Of a stretch of DNA of 64,000 bases, positions 41,674-49,871 are shown piece by piece (the stretch's first letter is position 1; every line of letters starts with the position of its first letter). The stretch covers positions 5,518,001 to 5,582,000 of the forward strand of contig NZ_CP108476.1 of assembly GCF_036226465.1 (NCBI RefSeq), in the 5' to 3' direction. This DNA comes from Kitasatospora sp. NBC_01250 (GTDB lineage: Bacteria; Actinomycetota; Actinomycetes; Streptomycetales; Streptomycetaceae). The notes beneath the pieces were generated by a model. It worked only from the letters and a program-made list of their open reading frames with translations, had not been told where the DNA came from and searched no databases. The translations under genes were made by a program, and so were the position numbers.

Positions 41674-42392
41674 GGACCCTGATCAAGCTGGAGATCCTGC
41701 GCACGCTGCGCAACCGGCGCTACGTCTTCTTCACGGTGCTGTACCCGTCGCTGATGTACTTCTTCTTCATCAGCGCCTACAGCAACGGCAACGTCTCCAC
41801 CGGGGTCAGTGCCAAGAGCTACTTCATGGTCTCGATGGCCACCTTCGGCGCGGTCGGCGCGGTGCTCACCGGCAGTGCGCAGCGGATCTCGCTGGAGCGC
41901 AAGAGCGGCTGGACCCGACAGCTGCGGCTGACCGCGCTGCCCGGCCGGGCGTACGCGGTGGCGAAGATCAGCTCCTGTGCGGTGACCACGCTGCCCTCGA
42001 TCCTGGTGGTCTTCGTGCTCGGCGCCTTCGAGGGCGTGCGGCTGGACGCCGGGCAGTGGCTGGGCCTGGTGGCCGCGCTCTGGGTGGGCAGCTTCGTCTT
42101 CGCGGCCCTGGGCGTGGCGCTCGGGTACGCGGCGGAGCCGAGCGCGGTGCAGCCGATCGTGATGATCGTCTACATGCTGATGGCGGCCTTCGGCGGCACC
42201 TGGTTCCCGGTCACCGGCGGGCTGAAGTCGGTGGCCCGGTTCAACCCGGTCTACCTGTACAACCAACTGGCGGGCTTCGTGCACCCCGGCACCTCCTTCG
42301 ACGTGTCGGCCGCGGCCGGGCTGGCCGGGTTCCTGGCGGTCTTCGTGGCCGGGGCGGCCGTGCTGTACCGCAGGGACACCAAGCAGGCATGA
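41670..42392 (+). CDS. ABC-2 type transporter permease
   Basis: 240 residues, six predicted membrane helices, with the ABC-2 pattern LIKLEILRTLRNRRYVFFTVLYPSL at the start and an AEPSAVQPIVMIVYMLMAAFGGTWFP core. Overlaps the ATPase gene by 4 nt and the kinase gene by 4 nt (ATGA), so all three are co-translated. A single small permease suggests it dimerises. Confidence 0.92.
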   Translation: MRTLIKLEILRTLRNRRYVFFTVLYPSLMYFFFISAYSNGNVSTGVSAKSYFMVSMATFGAVGAVLTGSAQRISLERKSGWTRQLRLTALPGRAYAVAKISSCAVTTLPSILVVFVLGAFEGVRLDAGQWLGLVAALWVGSFVFAALGVALGYAAEPSAVQPIVMIVYMLMAAFGGTWFPVTGGLKSVARFNPVYLYNQLAGFVHPGTSFDVSAAAGLAGFLAVFVAGAAVLYRRDTKQA

Positions 42393-43711
42393 TGGCCGCC
42401 ATGTCGACAACACCGCTGGACCGCCGCCCGGACGAGTCCGAGGCGGCGGACCAGGGGCGTTCCACCGGCTCACCGTCCGGCGCCGGCTCATCGTCCGGCG
42501 CCGCCGAGCGGGCGCTGGCCGCCGCGGACGGCGAGCTGCAGTTCAAGGGCGCGGTCCCGGGCGGTCCGGTGGACAACCGGCGCCAGCTGCTGGTGAAGCT
42601 CTGCTGGATGCTGCTGTGGGCGTTCTACCTGGTCTACCCGATCAAGGACCTGACGGGCAGCCACCACGGTCCGGCCGCCAAGGCGTTCGGCTGGGCCGCC
42701 CTGGCCGGCTTCCTGGGCTGCTACGTCACCCTGGTGCTCTTCCGCTCGATGCGGGGCATCCGGTGGCGCGGCAGTTACCCGCTGGTCGCCGTGATGGCGG
42801 TGCTCGCGCCGGCCACCAGCCTCGGCCTGGGCACCGACTGGCTGGTCATGTTCAACTACCTGGCGGTCGCGGTCGGTGCGGTGCTGGTGCCGCGGCTGGC
42901 GCTCGCCGGGGTCGCCACGGTCACCGGGGCGATGGCGGTGACCGCCCTGTCGCTCTCCCAGGACCTGGGCACGATCGGGGAGCTGGCCCTGCCGGCCTTC
43001 CTCGGCGGCGCCGCGATGATCGGGATGCAGCGCCTGGTCGGTGTGATGCGCGAACTGCGCGACGCCCGTGAGACGGTGGCGCACCTGGCGGCGGCCGAGG
43101 AGCGGCTGCGGCTGGCCCGCGACATGCACGACCTGCTCGGTCACTCGCTCTCGCTGATCACCCTCAAGAGCGAGCTGGCCGGGCGGTTCATGGAGGCCGG
43201 CCAGCAGGAGGCGGCGCGGGCCCAGGTGACCGACATCGAGCAGGTGGCGCGCGAGTCGCTGACCGACGTCCGGGCGGCCATCACGGGCTACCGCAGGCCC
43301 ACCCTGCCGGTCGAACTCTCCGCCGCCCGCCGGGCGCTGAGCACCGTCGGAGTGACCCTGGAGGCGCCCGCCGCACTGGCCGAGGACCGGCCGGGGCTCG
43401 GCGCGGCAGAGGCCGAGACGCTCGCCTGGGCGCTGCGCGAGGCGGTCACCAACATCGTCCGGCACGCGCAGGGCGCCACCCTCTGCACGATCGGCCTGGA
43501 CGAGACCTGGGACGGTGAGGGCGGGCGCTACGCCGTCCTGGAGATCACCGACAACGGGGCCGGCCCGGGCAAGTCGGGCCCCGGCAACGGGCTGTCCGGC
43601 CTCGACGAGCGGCTCGCGCTGGTCGGCGGCCGCCTGGAGACCTCACCGGGCCAGCACGGCAAGGGATTCCGGATCCGGGCCCTGGTTCCGCTGGGCGCCC
43701 GGGTGGCCTGA
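42389..43711 (+). CDS. DesK-type membrane sensor histidine kinase
   Basis: 440 residues. A ~50-residue disordered start (Ser/Gly/Ala) is followed by about five or six membrane helices with almost no extracellular domain, then HisKA_3 with the phospho-accepting His in RDMHDLLGHSL and an HATPase with N-box REAVTNIVRHA and G-boxes DNGAGPG and GNGLSGL. Kinases with this layout sense membrane state or membrane-active compounds. Two more ATGs lie just inside (42392, 42401), so the exact start is uncertain. Partner is the regulator at 44198, separated by a minus-strand gene. Confidence 0.9.
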   Translation: MMAAMSTTPLDRRPDESEAADQGRSTGSPSGAGSSSGAAERALAAADGELQFKGAVPGGPVDNRRQLLVKLCWMLLWAFYLVYPIKDLTGSHHGPAAKAFGWAALAGFLGCYVTLVLFRSMRGIRWRGSYPLVAVMAVLAPATSLGLGTDWLVMFNYLAVAVGAVLVPRLALAGVATVTGAMAVTALSLSQDLGTIGELALPAFLGGAAMIGMQRLVGVMRELRDARETVAHLAAAEERLRLARDMHDLLGHSLSLITLKSELAGRFMEAGQQEAARAQVTDIEQVARESLTDVRAAITGYRRPTLPVELSAARRALSTVGVTLEAPAALAEDRPGLGAAEAETLAWALREAVTNIVRHAQGATLCTIGLDETWDGEGGRYAVLEITDNGAGPGKSGPGNGLSGLDERLALVGGRLETSPGQHGKGFRIRALVPLGARVA

Positions 43712-43819
43712 CGGCGCCTCAGGCCCCGTCAACGGCAACGGCCGGGACGGCGGCGCACAGGTGCGCCTGGCCGGCCCGGCCGCACGATTGAGATCCGCGC
43801 GGGGGACTCGCGGGGGAAA

Positions 43820-44029
43820 TCAGTCGGACGAGGCGTCGAAGCTGCCCTCGGAGCCACCCTCGTTGCTCCAGGTGGCGCCGGCCTGGCCGCGGCCCGCCAT
43901 GGCGGTGCCGCTGTTGTTGTGGTACTTCGCCTCGGAGCCGCTGATGCTGTGGGCGCTGGCGCCGGTCGCGGTACCGGCGACCGCGATGCCAGCGAGGGCA
44001 AAGCCGACCAGGGCGGTGCGAATTCGCAT
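43820..44029 (-). CDS. Small secreted protein
   Basis: 69 residues. The Sec signal peptide MRIRTALVGFALAGIAVAGT ends at an ASA cleavage site after residue 26, leaving a 43-residue mature peptide rich in Ser, Gly, Ala and Asn, without cysteine. The ribosome-binding site GGAGAAGGG precedes the ATG. I do not recognise the family. It sits on the opposite strand between the kinase and its regulator. It could be the ligand or a target of that system, or simply an inserted gene. Confidence 0.75.
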   Translation of the reverse strand: MRIRTALVGFALAGIAVAGTATGASAHSISGSEAKYHNNSGTAMAGRGQAGATWSNEGGSEGSFDASSD

Positions 44030-44197
44030 AAGTATTCCCTTCTCCGGCGGACCGATGATTATGGCCCGTTATGTCCAAGAGAATGCACTATCTGACATGG
44101 GGTCAGTTAGTCGCGTACGCACGCTTTCACCCTGTTGGGCGTAGTACGCCGCACTCCTGGTGGAAGGCGGCGGGCGGATATTGCCTAGGCTGGCCGC

Positions 44198-44839
44198 ATG
44201 ACGGACAAGACGGGGGCAGGAACGCCTGTGCAAGGGATAAGGGTCCTGCTCGCCGAGGACCAGGGCATGGTGCGCGAGGCGCTGGCGGCGCTGCTCGGGC
44301 TGGAGGGCGACATCCAGGTCGTCGCCCAGGCGTCGCGGGGGGACGAGGTGGTCGACGCGGTGCTCGCGCACGACGTCCAGGTCGCCGTGCTGGACATCGA
44401 GATGCCCGGGATGACGGGGATCGAGGCGGCGGCCGAGCTGAAGCGGCGCTGCCCGGGCACCAAGGTGGTGATCGCCACCACCTTCGGGCGCCCCGGCTAC
44501 CTGCGCCGGGCGATGGAGAGCGGGGCGGACGCCTTCCTGGTCAAGGACGCCCCGGCAGCCGAACTCGCCGAGGCGGTGCGGCGGGTGCTGCGCGGCGAGC
44601 GGGTGATCGACCCGACCCTGGCCGCAGCCGCGCTGGCCGAGGGCGCCAACCCGCTGACCGGGCGCGAGCTGGACGTGCTCGGGGCGGCCTCGGACGGCGC
44701 GGTGAACGCCGAGATCGCCCGGCGCCTGCACCTGTCGGAGGGCACGGTGCGCAACTACCTGTCGATGGCGATCCAGAAGACCGGCGCCCGCAACCGCGCC
44801 GAGGCGATCCGGATCGCCAAGGAGAAGGGCTGGATGTGA
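44198..44839 (+). CDS. NarL/DesR-family response regulator
   Basis: 213 residues. The receiver domain has the acidic pocket LLAEDQ, the phospho-acceptor Asp in VAVLDIEMPG and the Lys in FLVKDA. The C-terminal LuxR-type helix-turn-helix is LTGRELDVLGAASDG...AEIARRLHLSEGTVRNYLS. Expected partner of the DesK-type kinase and activator of the adjoining ABC transporter operon. The ATG at 44198 is used. Ends 25 nt from the convergent SirB1 gene. Confidence 0.92.
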   Translation: MTDKTGAGTPVQGIRVLLAEDQGMVREALAALLGLEGDIQVVAQASRGDEVVDAVLAHDVQVAVLDIEMPGMTGIEAAAELKRRCPGTKVVIATTFGRPGYLRRAMESGADAFLVKDAPAAELAEAVRRVLRGERVIDPTLAAAALAEGANPLTGRELDVLGAASDGAVNAEIARRLHLSEGTVRNYLSMAIQKTGARNRAEAIRIAKEKGWM

Positions 44840-44864
44840 CCCCGGCCCGGCCCGGCCCGACCGC

Positions 44865-45749
44865 CTAGTTGAGGCGGTGCCGGGCCGACCGGGCCTCCTG
44901 GCGGACCTTGGCGGCGGACTCCGGATCGAAGGTGTCCAGGATCCGCGCGTAGTCCTCCATCTCGGCCGCCCCGCCCAGGAAGTCGCCGGTGCGCACGAGC
45001 AGTTCGGCCCGTTCTAGGCGCAGCTGGGCCGGGTGCCGGGGGAGCAGCAGCGACAGCTCGGTGGCCCACAGCTGCACCCTGGCCTGCTCCGGCCGGTCGG
45101 CGGCCCAGCTGCGGATGTTGCCCAGCACCCGCAGCGTGAGGTCCAGCGGCTGGGCGGGCGTCAGCAGGTCGGGGGTGAAGCGGTGGCCGGCGGCGAGCAC
45201 GATGGTGGCGGCGTCCTGCGAGCTGAGCAGCCGCCCGCCGTGGAAGGGGTCCGCCAGCACGTACTCCTCGCCCGGCTCGGGGCCGCCCACCGCGACGATG
45301 AAGTGCCCCGGCAGCGCGATCCCGTGCACCGTCAGCCCGGCCCGGGCGGCCACCGCGGACCAGACCAGGCTCAGCATGATCGGCAGGCCGCGCCGGCGCC
45401 GCAGCACCTCGGGCAGCAGCGAGGACTCCAGCCGCCGGTAGTCCGACTGCCGGCCGTGGAAGCGTTCCCGGCCGCCCAGCACCGCCGCCAGCAGTGCCGC
45501 GGTCTCCTCCGGCGTGGCGGGGGAGCGCTCGGCGACCGCGCGCCGCACCGCGGCCGCGTGTCGGTCCAGGGCGGCCTGACAGGCCGCCAGCAGCGCCTCC
45601 AGGGTGGGCGGCGGCTCCAGGCGGCCGTCCTCGGTGTAGCCGGGGTCGGCCAGGGTGTGCTCTGCGGCGGCCAACAGGCAGAGCAGCACCGGATCGGGCT
45701 GCTCCGACCTGGCCTCGGCGCGGAAGCGGGTTCTGCTCTGCTCGGTCAC
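44865..45749 (-). CDS. SirB1-family transglutaminase-like protein
   Basis: 294 residues. The middle part (RRRGLPIMLSLVWSAVAARAGLTVHGIALPGHFIVAV and VLADPFHGGRLLS) is the SirB1 transglutaminase-like core, with His and Asp where a catalytic diad would sit. The core segment here shows no obvious catalytic Cys, as in many SirB1 proteins. The C-terminal 80 residues are helical and tetratricopeptide-like. Function unknown. Convergent with the response regulator. Confidence 0.82.
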   Translation of the reverse strand: MTEQSRTRFRAEARSEQPDPVLLCLLAAAEHTLADPGYTEDGRLEPPPTLEALLAACQAALDRHAAAVRRAVAERSPATPEETAALLAAVLGGRERFHGRQSDYRRLESSLLPEVLRRRRGLPIMLSLVWSAVAARAGLTVHGIALPGHFIVAVGGPEPGEEYVLADPFHGGRLLSSQDAATIVLAAGHRFTPDLLTPAQPLDLTLRVLGNIRSWAADRPEQARVQLWATELSLLLPRHPAQLRLERAELLVRTGDFLGGAAEMEDYARILDTFDPESAAKVRQEARSARHRLN

Positions 45750-45848
45750 GGTGGCTGCGCTGGCTTTCGTGCGTGACGGCTTTCGGCTGACGGGCGGGGA
45801 CCCCGCGAGGGGATTCCCATGGCGGGAACCTACGTGGAGGGCCGAGCC

Positions 45849-46880
45849 CTAAGGAAGACGGGCGTAGTGGTAAGTGTGACTCGTCGTGAAGCCGAGTCCG
45901 TCATAGAGCGTGATCGCACCACTGTTCTCGGCCTCCACCTGCAGGTAGGCGCCCTGCGCGCCCTCCTCGGCGGCGCGTGCCGCCAGCGCCGCCATCACGG
46001 CCGTCGCAAGCCCCCGCCGTCGGGCGTCGGGGCGCACCTCGACGGCCCCGAAGCAGGCCCACGGGCCGTCGATGACGCACCGCCCGATCGCCGACGGGAC
46101 GCCGCCGTGCGGGTCGGGGACGGTGGCGAACCAGACCGAGGGGCCGCCGTGCAGCACCTGGCGGGCGGCCTCGGTGAGCGCCGGGTCGGCCTCCACCCGC
46201 TGGTAGGCCGAGAGCCACCCGGGGCCGGCGACGCGCGACAGCCGGACCGCCCCCGCCCCCGCGCCCGTGCCGCGGCCGGCCCGGGCGAGCGGGGCCAGCG
46301 GCGCGGTGCGCACCAGGGTCGGCGCGAACCGGGCACCCAGCCGGTCCAGCTCCGCGGTCAGCTCGGCCGGCGAGCCCGGGGTGACCAGTTCGACCCAGGT
46401 GGGCAGCCCGCGCTCGCCGTACCACTGCCGGGCCCGCACCAGCGCCTGCGGCAGCGGCAGCCCGGGGTCGCCGAGGGTCTGCACCGAGTTGGCCCGGCGG
46501 GTGAAGCCGGCCGAGGCGCGCAGCAGCCACTCGCCGAGCGGCTGCTGCTCCACGGCGGGCCAGCCGCGCGCGGCGATCCGCTGCAGCTCGACGGGGCCGG
46601 TGGCGGGCAGCGGCGTGTTCCTGGCCGGGAAGAGCGGGACCGCCTTGCCCGCGACCAGTCGCTCGAGCGGGATCCGCACCTCGCAGCGGTCGCGGGTGAC
46701 CACGGTCAGCTCATGATCGTCCCAGGATGTGAGCACGCCGATCGCATCGCGGAACGAAGGGCGACCGGTGGCCGGGTCGGGCGCCGGCTCGACCTGTCGC
46801 ACAGAGACCCGTCGTCCCACGTCAGAGCGGTCTATCCGGACCTCGGGGCGGGCACCGATCGGAATAGGGGTGCTACTCAA
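45849..46880 (-). CDS. GNAT-family N-acetyltransferase with N-terminal extension
   Basis: 343 residues. The C-terminal GNAT fold has the acetyl-CoA loop VRPDARRRGLATAVMAAL and the end NSGAITLYDGLGF. About 80 N-terminal residues form a small beta-barrel-like segment (GRRVSVRQV, then GVLTSWDDHELTVVTRDRCEVRIPLERL). The start is TTG at 46880 with GGAGG 5 nt upstream, a clear non-ATG start. Divergent from fdxA, and the pair looks conserved in streptomycetes. Substrate unknown. Confidence 0.88.
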   Translation of the reverse strand: MSSTPIPIGARPEVRIDRSDVGRRVSVRQVEPAPDPATGRPSFRDAIGVLTSWDDHELTVVTRDRCEVRIPLERLVAGKAVPLFPARNTPLPATGPVELQRIAARGWPAVEQQPLGEWLLRASAGFTRRANSVQTLGDPGLPLPQALVRARQWYGERGLPTWVELVTPGSPAELTAELDRLGARFAPTLVRTAPLAPLARAGRGTGAGAGAVRLSRVAGPGWLSAYQRVEADPALTEAARQVLHGGPSVWFATVPDPHGGVPSAIGRCVIDGPWACFGAVEVRPDARRRGLATAVMAALAARAAEEGAQGAYLQVEAENSGAITLYDGLGFTTSHTYHYARLP

Positions 46881-47006
46881 GCTAACCTCCGGTGCATTTG
46901 TAGTCTCTGACCCGCGATACTAGGTGCGGGCATCGACGACGCCGCGCTCACCCGCGCACGCAAGCAGATAGTTTGGGCACCGGCCCAACCGAGGAGGAAC
47001 GACAGC

Positions 47007-47336
47007 GTGACCTACGTCATCGCGCAGCCTTGTGTCGACGTCAAGGACAAGGCGTGCATCGAAGAATGCCCGGTTGACTGCATCTATGAGGGCGAGCGCT
47101 CCCTTTACATCCACCCGGATGAGTGCGTCGACTGTGGTGCGTGCGAGCCGGTCTGCCCGGTCGAGGCGATCTTCTACGAGGACGACACTCCGGAGGAGTG
47201 GAAGGACTACTACAAGGCGAACGTCGAGTTCTTCGACGACCTCGGTTCGCCCGGTGGTGCCTCGAAGCTCGGCCTGATCGAGCGGGACCACCCGTTCATC
47301 GCGGCCCTGCCGCCGCAGAACCAGGGCGAGCACTGA
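47007..47336 (+). CDS. fdxA: 7Fe ferredoxin FdxA
   Basis: 109 residues. The N-terminal cluster-binding sequence is TYVIAQPCVDVKDKACIEEC, and CVDCGACEPVCPVEAI carries the [4Fe-4S] set; together they give the [3Fe-4S][4Fe-4S] pattern of actinobacterial 7Fe ferredoxins. Length matches FdxA/FdxC. The GTG start follows GAGGAGGAACGACAGC. It is 4 nt upstream of dapC, an arrangement shared with mycobacteria (fdxC-dapC). Confidence 0.95.
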   Translation: MTYVIAQPCVDVKDKACIEECPVDCIYEGERSLYIHPDECVDCGACEPVCPVEAIFYEDDTPEEWKDYYKANVEFFDDLGSPGGASKLGLIERDHPFIAALPPQNQGEH

Positions 47337-47340
47337 GCCT

Positions 47341-48483
47341 GTGAGCACGAACGAACCGCGCGCGCCGTTCCCGGGTCACCCGGGGGCGGCGCGCCGCGTC
47401 TCCGACCTTCTGCCGGTCTTCCCCTGGGACAAGCTGGAGCCGTACAAGGCCACCGCGCTCGCCCATCCGGACGGGCTGTGCGACTTCTCGGTCGGCACGC
47501 CGGTGGACCCGGTCCCCGAGCTGGTCCAGAAGGCGCTGGCGGCCAGCAGCGACACCCCGGGCTACCCGACCGTGTGGGGGACGCCCGAGCTGCGGCAGGC
47601 GATCGCCGGGTGGCTGCGCCACCGGGTCGGCGCCGAGATCGCGCCGGACGCCGTGCTGCCGACCATCGGCTCCAAGGAACTGGTGGCCTGGCTGCCGGGC
47701 CAGCTCGGCCTCGGTCCGGGCGATCAGGTGGCCTATCCGCGCCTGGCCTACCCCACCTACGAGGTCGGCGCCCGCCTGTGCGGCGCGACGCCGGTCGAAT
47801 ACGAGGACGTCGAGGAGCTGGACCCCGCCCGGGTGCGGCTGATCTGGCTCAACTCGCCTTCGAACCCCACCGGGCGGGTGCTGACGGCCGATCAGCTGCG
47901 CCGCGCGGTGGCCTGGGCCAGGACGCACGGGGCGCTGCTGGTCAGCGACGAGTGCTACCTCGAGCTGGGCTGGGAGGCCGAGCCGGTCTCGGTGCTGCGG
48001 GCCGACGTCTGCGGCGGCTCGCACGAGGGCCTGCTGGCCGTGCACTCGCTCTCCAAGCGCTCCAACCTGGCCGGCTACCGCGCCTCCTTCGTGGCGGGCG
48101 ACCCGGTGGTGGTGCGCGAGCTGCTGGAGATCCGCAAGCACGGCGGCATGATCGTGCCGGCGCCGGTCCAGGCGGCCACCATCGCGGCGCTCGGTGACGA
48201 CGCGCACGTGGCCGAGCAGCGGTCCCGGTACGCCGCCCGCCGCTCGGCGCTGCGGGACGCGCTGACCGCCCACGGCTTCCGGATCGAGCACTCCGAGGCC
48301 AGCCTGTACCTGTGGGCCACCCGGGACGAGCCGTGCTGGGACACCGTGGCGGCGCTGGCCGAGCTGGGCATCCTGGTGGCGCCCGGCGACTTCTACGGGC
48401 CCGCGGGCGAGCGGTTCGTCCGGGTCGCGTTCACCGCGACCGACGAGCGGGTCGCGGCGGCGGTGCGGCGGCTGAACGGCTGA
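47341..48483 (+). CDS. dapC: Succinyldiaminopimelate transaminase DapC
   Basis: 380 residues of the fold-type I PLP aminotransferases. Near the N-terminus CDFSVGTPVDPVP marks the family, NSPSNPTGR contacts the cofactor, and the Schiff-base lysine is in HSLSKRSNLAGYRASF. It makes N-succinyl-LL-2,6-diaminopimelate precursors for lysine and the LL-DAP of the wall. The GTG start lies 4 nt after the fdxA stop. Its partner dapE is 2.6 kb downstream; dapD is not in the window. Confidence 0.93.
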   Translation: MSTNEPRAPFPGHPGAARRVSDLLPVFPWDKLEPYKATALAHPDGLCDFSVGTPVDPVPELVQKALAASSDTPGYPTVWGTPELRQAIAGWLRHRVGAEIAPDAVLPTIGSKELVAWLPGQLGLGPGDQVAYPRLAYPTYEVGARLCGATPVEYEDVEELDPARVRLIWLNSPSNPTGRVLTADQLRRAVAWARTHGALLVSDECYLELGWEAEPVSVLRADVCGGSHEGLLAVHSLSKRSNLAGYRASFVAGDPVVVRELLEIRKHGGMIVPAPVQAATIAALGDDAHVAEQRSRYAARRSALRDALTAHGFRIEHSEASLYLWATRDEPCWDTVAALAELGILVAPGDFYGPAGERFVRVAFTATDERVAAAVRRLNG

Positions 48484-48505
48484 CACCCGGCCGGGACGGC
48501 AGCAC

Positions 48506-48548
48506 AACGGGCGGTGGGGACGGTTGAGAACCGTCCCCACCGCCCGTT
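48506..48548. terminator. Bidirectional terminator after dapC
   Basis: Perfect 20-bp stem (48506-48525 with 48529-48548) around a 3-nt GAG loop, between the convergent dapC and secreted-protein genes. Nominal loop is small, so the top pair probably opens. Confidence 0.9.
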
Positions 48549-48572
48549 TCGTCAGGTGCGGCTGCCGGCCGG

Positions 48573-49517
48573 TCAGCTCACCGACGGCGTGTGCTGCAGC
48601 GCCCCGGTCAGGCCGCCGAGCAGGTTCGGCACGCTGCCCAGGTCGGGCAGGCCGCCCAGCCGGTGGGCGCTCTCGCCGGCCTGGCCGTTCAGCTGGGCCA
48701 GGTGCAGTGCGTCGGTGGCCTCGGTCGGGTGCACCAGGTCGCCGGCCTGCGGGGTGCCGCTGGTCAGGTGCTCGGTGCTGGGCAGGCCGTGCTCACCGAT
48801 GTGCTGGGTGGCGGGCACCGCGCCGAGCAGGTGGCCGGTGTCGGGCAGCGCGCTGCCCAGGCCCTCGGAGCTGGGCAGCGCGCCGGCCAGCCGGTCCTGG
48901 CCCGGCATCGCGGCGGACAGGCTGCTGGTGGCCGGCACCTGGCCGAGCAGGTGGCGGGTGGCGCCGAGCGGGTTGCTCACGGTGTCGGCGTTGACCACCT
49001 TGTCCACCCCGCTCACGGTCGGCGGGCCCGGCAGCGAGCCGGGGGCGGCCAGCGCGCCGGTGCCGGACAGCGGCGAGGCGGGCATCGCGGGCATCGAGCG
49101 GGTCGCGCCGCCGGGCAGCGAGCCGCCGACCAGCGGGACCAGCTTGTGGGCGGTCTCGGTCAGCAGGCCGCTGGCGGCCGTGGTCGAGCCGTCCTGGTGG
49201 TTGAGCTCGTCCACCATCTTGTCGGTCTGGGGCAGCGCGGTGGCCGCCATCATGCCGGTGGCGTCGGCGGCGGCCGGCACGGCCGTGCGGCCGAGCACCG
49301 CGGCGGTGGTGCCCAGGGCCTGCCCGGCCTGGTGCGTCTCCCCCTGCAGGGTCGAGGTCTTGGTGACGCCGTCCAGCTTGCTGAACCCGGAGCCGAGGTC
49401 GGTGCCGTGCGGGACCAGCTCGGCGGCCGACGCCGACCCGGCGGCGATCAGCGGGGTCGCGCCGGCCGCGACCAGGAGTGCGGCCTGGGCGATCCGGCGC
49501 GAGAGGGGGAGGGACAT
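48573..49517 (-). CDS. Secreted low-complexity protein
   Basis: 314 residues. The Sec signal peptide runs to about GSASA (residue 32); the mature part is Ala/Gly/Leu/Thr/Pro-rich with degenerate repeats of the GHLLGAVPAT / LPSTEHLTSGT kind in its C-terminal half and no cysteine. The ATG at 49517 has AGGAG at 5 nt, better than the longer frame. I do not recognise a family; it resembles abundant exported proteins of streptomycetes of unknown function. A perfect palindrome lies ~100 bp upstream. Confidence 0.75.
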   Translation of the reverse strand: MSLPLSRRIAQAALLVAAGATPLIAAGSASAAELVPHGTDLGSGFSKLDGVTKTSTLQGETHQAGQALGTTAAVLGRTAVPAAADATGMMAATALPQTDKMVDELNHQDGSTTAASGLLTETAHKLVPLVGGSLPGGATRSMPAMPASPLSGTGALAAPGSLPGPPTVSGVDKVVNADTVSNPLGATRHLLGQVPATSSLSAAMPGQDRLAGALPSSEGLGSALPDTGHLLGAVPATQHIGEHGLPSTEHLTSGTPQAGDLVHPTEATDALHLAQLNGQAGESAHRLGGLPDLGSVPNLLGGLTGALQHTPSVS

Positions 49518-49619
49518 GGTGCTCCTAAGAGGTGACGACACGACGGGTCCGCCGGGCGGACGCCGTGATTACCGCCTGAGGAGCGAGAAGGTTTCGGTGA
49601 CCGAGGGTAAAGAGTCCCT

Positions 49620-49637
49620 AAAGATCGCATGATCTTT
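49620..49637. promoter_or_regulatory. Perfect 18-bp palindrome AAAGATCGCATGATCTTT-type
   Basis: AAAGATC (49620-49626) and GATCTTT (49631-49637) flank GCAT. It lies about 105 bp upstream of the secreted-protein start and is AT-rich in a GC-rich setting, as an operator would be. On the plus strand the trailing T-run also gives it a terminator-like look. Confidence 0.4.
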
Positions 49638-49720
49638 TTTCTGACATCCGGGACATTTCGTCCGCGGGCCGCGCTTCCGAAGGAACGTCACTTCCGTTGC
49701 GCGCCAAGGCTCGGGGATGC

Positions 49721-49758
49721 GCGGCCGGTCCGCCCCCGCGCGGGGACGGACCGGCCGC
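49721..49758 (-). terminator. Terminator of the transglycosylase-like gene
   Basis: GCGGCCGGTCCG (49721-49732) pairs perfectly with CGGACCGGCCGC (49747-49758), extended inwards with one mismatch. Confidence 0.75.
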
Positions 49759-49871
49759 GGCGCGCGCCGTACCGGACGGCCGCGTCCACTCGGCGTCCCG
49801 ATGTTCACTCGCCGGAGGGGCAAACGGCCCGGTGTTCGTCAATTCGCGTTGACGATCCCGAGGGGCGGGCG

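Larger units (their letters stand above)
49518..49871. other. 354-bp intergenic region with palindrome and terminator
   Basis: No gene. It contains the promoter region of the secreted-protein gene, the palindrome at 49620-49637 and a strong hairpin at 49721-49758 that should terminate the transcript of the gene at 49872. Confidence 0.6.

Noticed and set aside
49541..49700. cyclic-di-AMP (ydaO-type) riboswitch ahead of a wall-related secreted gene
   Set aside because: Such elements precede many actinobacterial wall-hydrolase genes, but the conserved paired elements could not be found in this leader.
49569..49823. 84-codon minus-strand frame upstream of the secreted protein gene
   Set aside because: Covers a palindrome and a terminator stem, lacks codon bias and a ribosome-binding site.
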